Part shown: piece by piece, positions 1-13,100 of the stretch
Position numbering within the stretch: position 1 is the stretch's first letter
Layout of the letters: each line of letters opens with the position of its first letter
DNA from: Apostichopus japonicus
Taxonomy: Eukaryota > Echinodermata > Holothuroidea > Aspidochirotida > Stichopodidae
Assembly (NCBI RefSeq): GCF_037975245.1
Contig: NC_092574.1
Coordinates: 5,820,713-5,884,712, forward strand
DNA length: 64,000 nucleotides
Direction of reading: 5' to 3'
Notes under the pieces: generated by a model
Database searches by the model: none
What the model was told of the DNA's origin: nothing
What the model saw: only the letters and a program-made list of their open reading frames with translations
Position numbers and translations under genes: made by a program

Positions 1-2115
1 AAGAGGTATACAATGGAATGAAATTCCACTAAGAGCAAGAGAGGTAGAGACTTAAAATTCCTTGCTATGTTCTTAACACAAGACTGGGAAAGAAAAAATA
101 AAATATTTGAGACATTACTATCAAATTTGGTTTTCTTCTTGTGTTAAGATGACAGAACTCATTGTTAGGACTGCATTGTGGTTCTTTTTTGAATTTTTTT
201 GAATTAGCATTTCACAAATATTTTGATCTATTTCTAACTAATGAACATATAAATTCCATACACAGTGGCTCCAACTATGTGACATTTTCTGATGTCCCTG
301 CTATTAAAGGGTGTGAAGACTCGCGCACAAAGAAATGTCTCATGCCAGTAATCTGACCTAGTTTCGAATGAGGTGTAACAGAAGTGTTAGACACCACCAT
401 CGATCCCAGAGAATACACACACAGCTTGCTAAGGTCGGTAATTAGACACTAGTGTACAGTTAATACATAAAGCTATGGTCAATACCCACAACACAGTGTA
501 CATAGCAGGCTAGCAGCGATGGGCATCTCAGGTCTAGATAAAAGATAACAAGGTATCACGTTTCATTGCTGTCTGCATTTTGTAGCGACAAGAAGGAAAC
601 TTCACTTGCAAGCAACGGAAAGTTAACTTTTTCAGAGCGCGGCACGCGGTTTGGGGTGAGTCTTCAAGGATTTGTTCTCCATAGCACTGAGATGTGGTCG
701 TGTCAACTTTTTGTCACCGAAGATGAAGATAATGTTATTCCACAGAAAATATTGAAAAGATTAATTTTAAATGGGATATGGATAATAACCTGATGTTACA
801 TACATTATTTCTGGAATAACCTGTGAGGATATGTAAAAACTAACTTGAAGTTAAAATTACTATCAAAATCTACTGGAATGATTTGTAGGATTTAAAAGAG
901 GACAGTAATTGTCAGAAAAGGGCCTCGATGTTTTGTGATTCGATTAATTTTTATGACAAAAAGTGAAAAGAAAACAACCAGATTGTGTTCACAATGACAG
1001 CTCTCATTTATTGACAAACAACTGCAAAAACTTCACACTTTTATACAATTACACTCCTACATTTTATATTTGAATTTTTATGGAAGACATTATATTACAA
1101 TGTCTGGTAAAATGTAAGTCCTTACTAATAAATAACACTTCAAACAAATTATGAAAACTTAACTTGGGAATGTGATATACTTCTTTCTACAAAGGTGTTA
1201 TCATTTATGAAAACATTATTACAAACAAGGGAATCTTGGACTAATTTATTACAAAATGAGCTGAGTAGCATTATCTTTATGTTCATTATTTTCCAAGCAT
1301 AATTAATGATCCTCAAATTGGCAGGATATGCTGAAGAGCTTCCAAAGACTAGCAAATCATTTCAAGCAGTAGCTTCATTGATAAACATTCAATCACAACA
1401 TCCAGGGCATTTTCAGTCCCTGGTTTTTTGCAAAGAGTAAAGCCTATGGAACTGAAGTAGCCGTTTATTGGTTGTCCTGATCAATATAAAGCTATGTTTA
1501 TTTGTATTTATAGTCCCTTTCGCCTACAGTAAAACTTTGATAATGCACACTGAACGAGTTTAAGTGAACCAGGAATGTTACCAAAACTGCATCTGATTAG
1601 CATATTTTTACCTTACAATAGGTGATTACAATAACTATAAACCTGGGTGCTTACCTTAACGAATAGTGATTGGGGAGGTCCTAAGTTTACAACTAACTGG
1701 AAGCAGTGAAATCCCTCTTTTGGATTGTAGTATATCAATGGTTGTTGATTTTATTACTACTTCAGACAAAATCATTCTTCCAATTTATTTCTTTATATGG
1801 ATCTGTCCACTGCTTGATTTTCCACATCAATTAATTTCAAAGACACCACACATTAATTGAGTCACGGAACTTCAGTCACAGAACCAAGACTAGGGTACAA
1901 ACATGGGTGGTTCACCAGTCCCTCCTGAGAGAGAGAGAGAAGGTAATGGAATTGCAATAAACATTAACCATCACTATTTGCTTCAGAAGATAACACTATC
2001 GCTGAGTGCTGAACTAGCCAGCTCATCCCTTCCCATACTCATCTTACTCTGCTCACAAAGCATTGCATGGCACGCATGTTGTAGTACCATCTTCATGCCT
2101 CGTGGAAAGTAAAAT
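1..2115. other. Gene-free left flank with one MITE
   Basis: I recognise no coding exon here. The stretch lies downstream of the minus-strand TXNDC9 stop codon, so the part nearest 2115 is probably its 3' UTR. It holds one TTAA-flanked MITE copy (304 to about 677, listed separately) and a short GA run near 1929. The short open frames are isolated and unlike any protein family I know. Confidence 0.5.
304..677 (+). mobile_element. MITE, TTAA-type family, copy 1
   Basis: This is about 370 bp that recurs at 13879-14243 (inverted) and 44001-44373. It begins TTAAAGGG then TGTGAAGACTCGC and ends with the inverted counterpart GAGTCTTCAAGGATTT, so the right terminal inverted repeat is slightly decayed. 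It has no coding capacity. The shared interior includes the word TTAGACACCACCATCGAT. TTAA at the left edge matches the clean ends of copy 3 and points to a TTAA-targeting superfamily (piggyBac or Kolobok-like); the superfamily is inferred. Confidence 0.75.
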
Positions 2116-2932
2116 TCAGTCCAAATCTGAGTCTGAATCCTCGTCATAATCCCTCCCTCGGATGATTTTCTTGCTTTTCGGTCCTAGCAGATTAGCTTTG
2201 GGCTTGCCTGCCACCGGCGGTTCAGAGAGATTGCCACTGTAATCTATAACTCCACCACATCCCAACCGCCACTCCAGCATCTCCGTAGGAAAATCATCAG
2301 TCCCACCAAGATCACCAAATCTGTAGTAAAACGGGAAATGATTTGAACTTTGAAAATATTGAATTTTGAGAATCAAAAAAATTAGCTCATTTTTGTCAGT
2401 AAGAGAAAGTCATAGCTTAGATAGAGAGAGAGTAATTTACAATGTCATATCGTATGAGCACTCACCCTACGACATAATCCTTAGTTTTCCCTTCGAGGAT
2501 CAATGCTAAAGTTGGAAGTACAGTGATCTTCAGTTTCTCGGTGAGGAATGGCGACTTCTCTGCATCGATTTTCAAAAACCTTGTCTCGATGTGCTTATTC
2601 GCTAAAATGTTCATATGTTTGTCCACAATCTTGCATCTGAATGTGCTTTCTCTATAGAAATGACAGACAACTTTTTTGCTTTTTTTACATTCCTGGAAGA
2701 ATTCCTTTTCCCCAGGAACCTCTGTGTAGGTGCCGTGGCCTATTGCTAGCCACTCCCGCTTCTGTTCTTGGCCCTTTTTAAGAGCATCTAACCGCTTCTG
2801 TCGTAGTATGTCCATCTCGTCACGGTCCATGTGGTCTAACTTTGCAATCTCAGCATCCAGCTGGTTCTCTATCACCTCGGTGGCCTTCAAGACCTGCTGT
2901 TGTACAGCATTTTCCATTGCACCTTGGTTCAT
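2116..2932 (-). CDS. TXNDC9: Thioredoxin domain-containing protein 9
   Basis: Two coding exons on the minus strand, 2932-2466 and 2320-2116, join in phase (GG|A, glycine) through a GT-AG intron to give 223 residues, close to the 226 of the human protein. Residues 1-60 are a charged helical region, probably coiled coil. Residues about 65-160 form a thioredoxin-like fold with the family motif FYRESTFRC; only one cysteine (C100) stands where classical thioredoxins have CXXC, as is normal for this family, and P140 is the cis-proline (VLPTL). The tail is acidic (DYDEDSDSDLD), as in relatives. The family is cytosolic, phosducin-like, and binds the CCT/TRiC chaperonin, modulating actin and tubulin folding (known for the family). 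The start is the first ATG, 2932; an in-frame M6 is an alternative. A possible 5' UTR acceptor (TTTCCTAG in the minus sense) lies near 2975. The gene is divergent from PPME1. Confidence 0.93.
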
Positions 2933-4128
2933 ATTGTACTCTAAACTATCCTTTTCTTTCTTTTAACTGTTCTAGGAAATAAGGAAAGAAACAATGATTA
3001 TTTTCAGTGAACGGTGAAATAGCCTACTATAGCCAAGCCGGGTGCCGTTCTTCTCCGCTAACGGTACTTTCCGCTGACAAAAAAAAACGGTGCTTTCCGC
3101 ACACCAAATTTGTCAGCGGAAAACAAAAGTTTTGCCAGCTGTGTGTTTTGAGGCACAGAATTGGTTACCGAACTGATTAGGTACATTGAAATGATTAGGA
3201 TGATGGAGACGGATAGAATTTGGCTGGAGCAGGAAAGAATTTGGCATTGTCTTCAGTTATACAAACCTTAGATGACAAAATTACAGTTCTTTACAAAACA
3301 TTTGTAGTTCATACAATAAGAAGCTTTGGCTTTGCATTACCTGAGCATAGTGATATTTGTGACAATGACAGGCATTTCGCAAAAGTAGTACTAGTAGTGA
3401 TAAGTTAACGTAGTCGACCGCTACAGAAAGGAACACATCAACTTTACGAGCCAAAATTAAGGCCCTTTCTTCTTAATTTAATTTCATACTATAAGCTATA
3501 TACAACTAAGAGCTTAAAAAGAAACAAATAACGTTATTATAAGGAATATTCATACTTGAATATCTTAAAATCAACTCGAGCGTTTTGAAAAACACTTCAG
3601 CCTCAGGATTATCGGTATCCAACTGATGGAGTGCGGAGTGTTTCACTAAAGGAAACACAATTTTTTATTACCTGTAATATATTTAGAAGAGTCCATAAGT
3701 TACGGTTAGTTCTTCTTTCATAACATGTTATTGTTTATATTCAGAGAAAAATGTTTTCATAATTTTATATAATGATATTAAGTCCGTAAGATGACCTGAA
3801 TTAAATTTGGTTAGATATTCGTTGGCAAATGTCTGCCTTATTTGTCAGTTCCCAAACAAAATGGGGAAACACCATTCCGTGCTCACTAGCACTAAAATTT
3901 GATTACAGTGCTGTAATGTACAATACTGTTGCTAACCAGTGACAGGTGTAGTTGAATGTTGTTAACTCGAATAGCCTAGGCCTAACCCCACTTAGACGTT
4001 AGAGAGTTGCTGTAGATTGAATAAGCCACAATATGAATTAAAACTGGGGGTTTTAGGTGCAAAGCAATATAGTTTTACAGTTTATAGTATAACTTAGGCA
4101 ATGTTGAGAGTTAGACTTCATATTCATA
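2933..4128. promoter_or_regulatory. Shared intergenic region of TXNDC9 and PPME1
   Basis: About 1.2 kb separates the divergent start codons of TXNDC9 (2932) and PPME1 (4129), an arrangement typical of bidirectional promoters. No TATA box stands out. Near 3045-3125 the word TTTCCGC recurs together with its reverse complement GCGGAAA, and AGCCTAGGCCTAACC occurs near 3972. The regulatory role is inferred from geometry alone; 5' UTR exons may also lie here. Confidence 0.4.
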
Positions 4129-7100
4129 ATGTCATCTTTGGAGAGAAAGTTACTGATGAAATCGTTGGGAAGTACACTGCCTCCGATGCCACCTCCTGGA
4201 GTACCTGGAAGGTATGCTAGGCATTTAAGGCCATATTCAACCTAACCTAAGTTCTGCTTTCATTGAAAATTGGCAACTTAGGCCTATCCTTTAAATTGAA
4301 ATGCATCGGAAATTTGCTAGGCTAACCACATACTGTACAAATTAACAGTTGGTAGCCTAGAGGCTAGACTCTAAGCTTGTGTTAGTATGAGTTTTAGCAA
4401 ACACCAACACCATCTGACTCATGCAGTATCACTACTGTAACGTACATTTACAATACATGTACCGTAGGCCTAGAAATATTAAAAATGTTAAATGTTATGC
4501 AACCTAATGGTATTGATGGGATGTGGACCTGAATAACTGTATCTTACTTAACATAGCCTGAGTTTGTTTTCCATCATAATGTACTAACCCCAAGATTTAA
4601 TGCGAACTCAATACTGTGTCTGCAGTAAGTGTTTTCCTGAGTAATTTAGTTTGAAGTTAAAAAGATTAAAGTTAATTTTTGTATCCCCTTTTCAGTGGCA
4701 TAGCATAAGGGTAGAAGGGTATGGGCAGAGCCCTCCTTATTTTCAGTAAATTTGTGACACATTGTTATACTTCGGTATTCCTTTTTTAGTTAGTAGTTGA
4801 GTGATTATGCTTTGTTTGAAAGTTGTCCCTTTGACCAATTATCATTTTTGTCTTATGTTACTGTTTGCTTTCATTTTCACAGAAAGAAACGAAAAGGACC
4901 GCAAAGTAGAAGAAAGGACTATAGCCTGCTCCCTTGGAGTGACTATTTCTCCTCAGCCAAAGACTTAAAAGTTGATGATGATGACATATCCATACTTTTA
5001 CTATTTAAAGAAGGGTCATCTGTATTTTCCTAAGTATTTGTTAGAATGTTTCAAACTACTTGCATGTAGGCTCCAAGCATCCCAGGATGAAAAAGGACCA
5101 TTAGCAAAATAGTTAACATCTTTCCTCTTTTTAAATTTGTTTATAACTTTCCTGTCACTGGTATACATTTAACAGATTCAAGTACTACTGGCTATCGTTA
5201 ACAGCATCTTTCTTGTTCGTATTATGAGGTTAACTGTTAGTAATAAAATTGGTCCTAGATGCATATTGGTTCTAACTTGAAAGGTAGTCCACCTGCATGT
5301 CCTTTTCAAGGTACTTGTGTATAGAACCTTTATATCTTAAATTTTGGCTAAGTAATAGTAAGGAAAAAACCTGAATGACTTTTAAACACACCCCCTCCCC
5401 TCTCCCCCCCAAAAAACATAAGAAGATAAGTGATCATGCCAGAAAATGATTTGTTAAATTTTCAATAATAACTTTGACATTTTCCTGTTTCAATTTCACT
5501 CAAATTTATGTTTCTATTGTCCTTAATGGATTAACACATCTTCCATATATATGAGTGTGGCAGTGAAGGTCCTGTGGTTTTCATGATTCATGGTGGTGGT
5601 TTCTCTGGTCTGACCTGGGCAGTCTTGTCTGTAAGTACCTTTTGTGTACATTTATATTAAATTTTTATTTGTACATGTGAGCACTTTATCAATAGTTTTT
5701 CATAATTATTCTTCGTTCATTAAAACAAAAGTTCAATTGATGAAATGAAATTCTACACCACCAGATGTTTCAGCCAGTCATTGAATGTTATCTGTTGCAA
5801 CAATGAGCGATTTCCTCCAGCTCATGAAAACATTTAGGTTGCCAGCTTCACCAACTGAATTACTCTATAGAATTCAGGTGACACAAGTCAAAATGAACTG
5901 ATGATATGTGGATCATCCAGTACACTATGGCTCAAGTTTAATTTCTTCAAATTTACAGGCTACTTTGACTAAATTGGTGAAATGCAGAACATTAGCTGTT
6001 GATGTCAGAGGTCATGGAAACACAAAAACAAGTGAGGAAGATGATATATCAGCAGATAGACTAGCCAGGTAAGAGGAAGACTGCAGTAGATATTCATCCT
6101 AAATATGTCAGCAGGCGAGTAGCCAAGGGGGGGGAGGGGCGAAGGGGGCGACCGCCCCCACCCCCTTGAGCATATTTTTTTTGTGTACGTTTTCATGATA
6201 TTGCTAGTAATTTCAAAATAGAAAATGCTTAGATGCAACTTGCTATGCCTGGGAAGTGCCATTTCCAGCGATCTGGGAGGCATTTTCGGCCAAAATTTTC
6301 TTGGCCAGATTCCCAAACAAGTTGCGTTTCATGTCTTGGAGTATCAGAAAGTTCATCTGGTAAAAGAGAGTTAATGCCTTCAAAACAACCTTGTATAGAA
6401 TAATGAGCAAGCTATTGATTGAGCAGTTTCACCTGGTAATGTGGAATGCTGCTTTTTTATTAAGGTTCTGCTGCCCCTTGTTAGTCGCCCACACTATACA
6501 ACTGGAACATTCATTCAAGTATCATTCCATGAATCACAGTTTGGAAAAGTATTTTATTGACTTTCTGCCTAATTTTATCGCAGGGACATTGGAAAGATCG
6601 TCTCCACACGTTACAAGGATGAAACAGCTCCGCCTATCATACTAGTAGGGCACAGTATGGGAGGTGCGATCGCAATCCACAGTGCAGTTAAAAACCTGGT
6701 ACCCTCATTAGCCGGTATGGTGGTAATTGATGTGGTCGAAGGTAAGACTCTATGCCATAGGAATTTACGATAACGACCTTAATAATAGATTTGGAAAAAA
6801 AATTGTGGAGTAAGGATGTGGTTGGTACTGCACAGGGCAGCTAATAACCTGGTACCCTCATTAGCTAGTATGGTGGTAATTGATGTGTTAGAGAAGGTAA
6901 CACACTGTCATAGATATTAACAATAACAATTAAACAATATTTTGGAATAGATTTGAAAAGGGAGTAGGATAATATGGGAAGGAGGTATAGGGGGGGGGGA
7001 GGATATGGGGGGGGTTGCCTGCACAATAGCAACAGAAGTAACCACACCAACGTAACCATGTTTAATCTCTGGGTGATTAAAACCAGTTAATTGAAGTTAC

Positions 7101-10100
7101 CTTAATGCTGCATTTTGTATACTATGCTACAATCTTGTGGTAGTACACTAAGACTGGACCATTAATCGAAAAGATATGGAAAATAAAAACTAAAGGTGTT
7201 ACTCTTGTCCAACAAACTCACACCAGGAAAACTAAATTAGGTTTTAAAATCTCAAGGGTTTTGCAGGTGAAGGGCAGGTGAAGGGCTGGTGAAGGGCTGG
7301 TTGCAATCATATGATATCTTAGGTAGGTTCAGGGCTATACAATTTATATTACACGGTCATGGACAGAGTGACAAAGTTACATCCTAACACACAGTGCAGT
7401 GTGATGTACAATCACATCATATAAAACGCTGTCCTGATTCTTGATTAATGAACATCCTCATAAGCAAACTTGCTGTCCCGGATGTGTAACTTAGCCCTGG
7501 TCATTGGTAACTTGTCACGCCTACACACCAAAGGGTGCACAATTCAAACAATCTCTCCTGGGGCACCACAGTGCACCACAGCCATGTGTCCCCCGGGGGA
7601 CTTCCCATAGGGTGCAGCCGCAAACCGGCGCAAGCAACTATATGTACAAGTCACCTCGCAAGTCCCCATTTATACACCTGGGTGAAGAGAGGCAATGGAG
7701 ATAAAGCACCTTGCCCAAGGACACAACTAAATGATCTGGCCAGGCTTCGAACCTGTAATCCTTAGATCACAAGTCCACTGCCTTAACCAATTCACCACAA
7801 CGCCCTCTAGATTTCATCAAACTTATTGTTGGCATTTTCTTTTTCAGGAAGTGCTCTAGAGGCATTACAGAGCATGCAAAGTTTTCTGAAAGGACGACCA
7901 AAACAATTCCAGTCTATAGAGTATGCCATCGAGTGGGTGTGAGTATACTTCAGTTAAGCAACTAAAACCATGGTACCCCCATTGAGTGGGTGTGGGTATA
8001 CTTCAGATAAGCAACTAAAACCGTGGTACCCCAATTGAGTGGGTGTGGGTATACTTCAGATAAGCAACTAAAACCGTGGTACCCCATTGAGTGGGTGTGG
8101 GTATACTTCAAATAAGCAACTAAAACCGTGGTACCCCATTGAGTGGGTGTGGGTATACTTCAGATAAGCAACTAAAACCATGGTATCCCATTGAGTGTGT
8201 GTGGGTATACTTCAGATAAGCAACTAAAACCATGGTATCCCATTGAGTGTGTATGAATATAATTCAGATATGCAACTAAAACTGTGATACCCCTATTGAG
8301 TGGGTGTGGGTATACTTCAGATATGCAACTAAAACTGTGATACCCCAATTGAATGGGTGTGGATATATACAGTACTTCAGATAAGCAACTAAAACTGTGG
8401 TACCCCATTGAGTGGGTGTGAGTATGCTTCAGATAAGCAACTAAACCTGTGGTGACAACTTAAATAACATAAGCCATAATATTCAATGAACAGTCTTCCC
8501 ACCAGACTAGTGGATGTGGTAGGGTGAGTGAGGGCGCCGTTTGATCTTGTAAATACTAGTATGTTTCTATGATATGTTTCTATGATATGATTTGAAGTTT
8601 ATTCTTATTGTATTCTAGTGTATTCTAAACTATCGTAGTCAGTGAAGTTTGCAGGATTTTTTTTTCTCTCTTGCTTTCAGAACAAGGACAGGTCAAATAA
8701 AAAACCTTGAATCTGCAAGAGTGTCCATGATTGGTCAATTACAACCGTAAGTAAAAGATGCTATTGGCTGATGCTTCAAATCACCCACCCCACTTTTTCT
8801 TACTGTTTTACATAATTAAGGGATGAGATGCACATTGGTACAGCTGATCCCATCTGCTCAGTGCCAGCCCGATTAAAGCCATCTGTGGCCCTGAGGCAGG
8901 ATATCCCTGCCACCACCTCACACACCCCCCCCCCCCAAACTCATCAATTGAAAGTTGCTGTGTTTCTCATGGTAATTGTGTACCTATTCTTGTTTTTCAA
9001 GTCAATCACCATTAAAATATATTTAAATGTCTGAAATGCTTCTTGGGCATCAAGTCAATGATGACGTTGGCTCCTCAGTCCAGTCTTGAGAAAGTTTAAA
9101 TTCCAAAGTCCCTTCCAAGTACCCAATGAGATATATTCCAACATCATCTATTTCACATCAAATTACTTACTTTTTGCACGGCAGATATGTTCTTACATTG
9201 TCCAGTTGAGTTTTGTGTTACCCTTCCCTCACCCCCACCCACCCCCTACCCCCCACCCCAAGTTTAAATATAATTAAGAAACATTCACTCTCCTAGATGT
9301 TCATGCTCTTGTTGTTGATCATACAGAATGGACCAAAACGAAATGGCAGAGGGCAGCAGTCCAGAAGCTGGGACATCAATGGATGGTACAATCACAGAGG
9401 AAGGTGAAGAGGCTGCAGGAGAGACGGAGGTGAGGATGAGGGAAGGAAATGAAAAGTCACCTTATTAAAGAAATCTGTATTTAGTTCACTGTTGTAGATT
9501 GGATGGGGGGGTGTTTCGAAAGTCGTGGATGGCCCCCCCCCCCGCCCCAACATCTTCTTGTCATACCTCTATAAGTATATTGGTCTTCTTTGTGGGCCAA
9601 TCAATATTTTATGTAGAAATTACTGGCAGGGGAAAGAGAGTAATAATACTTTTGACTTGAATTTACTTTGACTGGAATAGAGTTAATGGTACAGATCATA
9701 TTTTTCATCCCCACCTGATAATTGTGATGTGTAACATAGTGGTTTCCTAATAAATTTCATATAAAGTGTAATCCTTGAAGTGGTTGCCAGGACCATTGTA
9801 TTAGGTAACAAATAACCCAGAGGAAAGCTGCTGGTATGAAGACAGTATCATTGGTCTTTACGTTTGAACATGAGCGACCATTCTTATCTCTTAGCATATT
9901 CATATATATTTAATATTATATATTTATATATTATTCTACCACATATGTTCCAGAATAAAACTGCCAATTTTTTTTTGGTTTTATTTTCAGAACCATGCTG
10001 CAGATACCGAGACAGTGCAACAGCCATACACGTGGAGAGTAGATCTCTCTAAAACTGAGCCATACTGGAAAGGTAACTCTGATTTATAGATTGAATGAGA

Positions 10101-13100
10101 AAATGTCAAGTTTTAGACATAAAACTTACCTCATTTTACAGAAATGCTTCATCAAACATGATAGTAACCTCAACTTATTTTAAAAATTGCCAAAAGTTTT
10201 CTTCAGCCTCAATTTCACCATGTAGCCTCCTTTTAGTTGTGGATGATTTTTTTTATCCCTGGTTGCCACCCCCCAACCCAATCCCAGACTATCTGTCTAT
10301 GCTGTTGGAAATATAGAATGGAGGGAGTGGCTGCAAGGCCAAGTTGCCGAGTGGATCGCTTGGAAAAATCTCGGAAGAAAGATCCCTCTTGTCCCATTCA
10401 CAAATTTACCACTATCGAATCTAAAACTGTAAATATTAATCACGGCAAGGAGAAGGCGGCATTTGATCTTTTTTATCCCTGATGGAAAAGCTACTCCTGT
10501 CATTGCTTGTAAGCATGAAGAATCTTCTTCATGGTGTTGTGGATGATGCATCTTAATTGTGGATGATGCCAAGTTGGATATTAATATCAAAATGTTGTTA
10601 ATTAAGTTATTTCATTTCTTTGATTTTGATTTTTTCTTTGATTTTTGATTTTTTTTTATTTCATTTAAGATGATGCATCTTAATTGTGGATGATGCTAAC
10701 TTGGATATTAATATCAAAATGTTGTTAATTAAGTTATTTCATTTCTTTGATTTTGATTTTTTCTTTGATTTTTGATTTTTTTTTATTTCATTTAAGATGA
10801 TGCATCTTAATTGTGGATGATGCTAACTTGAATATTAATATCAAACTGTTGTTAATTAAGTTATTTCATTTCTTTGATTTTGATTTGATTTGATATGATT
10901 TTGATTTGATTTTTTTTTTTATTTAAGATGATGCATTTTAAGTGTGGATGATGCTAACTTGGATATTAATATCAAAATGTTGTTAATTAAGTTATTCCAT
11001 TTCTTTCTCCTTTTCCAGGATGGTTTCAGGGTATGTCTAATCTCTTCCTGTCTGTTCCAGTCCCTAAGATGTTACTACTAGCAGGTAAAAATTTGCCCCT
11101 CTTTTCATATTCTACAAAAGCTAAGGCTAGCTGTCTGTCTGTCTGTCTGTCACTCTGTCTGTCACTGATGTTTTTTTTTCCTCAAAGTTTACTATTCATT
11201 GATTACAATGTATTTGTGAACAGGAAATTGGCATACATTTCGTACCATGCTACTCAAATACAACTGTATCCCTGATTGGATAACTGTCAGGAGTGAATCT
11301 AGGATTTTAACAACCCTCCTTCCCCACCCCCCCCCCCTCCCACCACCCACTGCCCTGTTCCATATTTTTGTCTCTCTACCGCCACCAACATATTCCTATT
11401 TTATACCACAATTTTGGAAGACAAAAACTTAGCTGATGTTACTAGCATTTCTTTTTTGAGGATCTAGGGGTGCATGTATCTTATAAAAGCTCTCTTTCCT
11501 CTCTAGGTGTTGACAGGTTGGATAAAGATCTTGCCATTGGTCATATGCAGGGAAAGTTCCAGATGCAGGTCTTATCTAACTGTGGCCATACCATGCAGGA
11601 AGACCAACCACAAAAGGTGATATTGAGACCTCACCATTGTCATACAGTCTAGCATTTAGCCCAGTTTATACACTCCTGACAAATTTGTTTTCTGGGTCTG
11701 AAATTACTAGCCAGATTATCTGGGTGTTTTTTCTTGATTAATTTATTTTCTTGATTAATTTTCTTGATTTTCTTGATTTTTTTATATATTTTTTTTCTAT
11801 ATTTTCTTTATTAATTATTAATTTCTTTATTGATTTCTTATTAATTTCTTTATTTGTGACAGTGGCTTGCTTATAAACCAAATAAACTGAAGATATATGG
11901 TGCTCATTTTACCTGTAGCGATACTGCCATGAGTGATGGATTTATATATCCATTTGAATAACTTTTATAATATTTATCCATTTAAATAATTTATTTGTTT
12001 CTGTGTGAATTGTGACTACCCCTATTGCAACTACCGATTCTGACAAAACCAACACACGAATTAAACTATAAGTCACTGAACGTTATCAGGTTTATTTTTT
12101 AATAATATATTCATATTTCATATTGATACAGGTAGCCGAGGCTATCGCAACTTTCCTCCTGAGGCACAAGATGACAGAAGCTCTCAGTGGATTTGAAAGG
12201 TAAAGCTGAAATGTTGTATGCTGCATGAAAACCAGGTTGAATTTTTAACTCTGGATCGGGAAAAAACTTGATGTGATGTAAATGTTATGGTCAGAGTGAA
12301 TGTAAGTGCTTGCATCAAAAAAAGGCAAAAACCAAGCATGTGGAGTTGAACCCTGGCTGCCCAAAGTAAAGGTTGGCTTCTCACCTTGGAGCAAACCATA
12401 TTTTAGAAACAGATGTTCCAGATGGAATATTTGTTTAAACTTTTAGTTTGACATCTTGAAAATTTCTAATTTGCTGCTTTGAGATGGGTAGGCATTCATA
12501 TTTTGAATAAAATTTCTGGAAATTTAAGAGTAAAAAGCAAATGTTGCTTTCACGAATGACAGCTTGATGTAAATAAGAAACATTTTAGATGCAACTAATC
12601 TTATAAAAAAATATGACTTCATATCTTCAAGGAGTTGGGCAGCTTATTAATTATTTTGTGCAAATTTGTTGGTTGCTTAATTCTTTTATGTGACATTATC
12701 GATACAAGTAAACACACAGGACACAGTAATCTTATAGCAGCTGAGTGTGCTTGTGTAGAATCACTCTTAATATCTCCTGCTACAGAAATATGCTGAGTTT
12801 GTTGCACCCTACATGGAATCAGAAGTTTAATTTCTTGACAAATTGTGTTCCTTTCAACACCCAATATCGGCGTCACTTTGCACTTTTCATAACATGTATG
12901 AAGCAGCCTGTTGGGACAGTTTCCTAATGCTAATACCACACTATACTGTCTTCTCTTACGATGCTTCAAAGCACTTGTACTGACAGTATAAACAGTTTCT
13001 AATCTTTATCGGATAGGAACATGAATATGGAGACTGCTTTGTACATACTGACATCACAAGTCCTTTTGAAGTAAGACTTCAAAGTTCAGTGTAGGATAGA

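Noticed and set aside
4797-5033. Unspliced 78-codon frame as a separate gene
   Set aside because: Only 4883-4985 is a PPME1 exon; the remainder is intron read through before and after it.
12619-12969. 116-codon open frame on the minus strand
   Set aside because: Lies in the last PPME1 intron, antisense, without recognisable motif.
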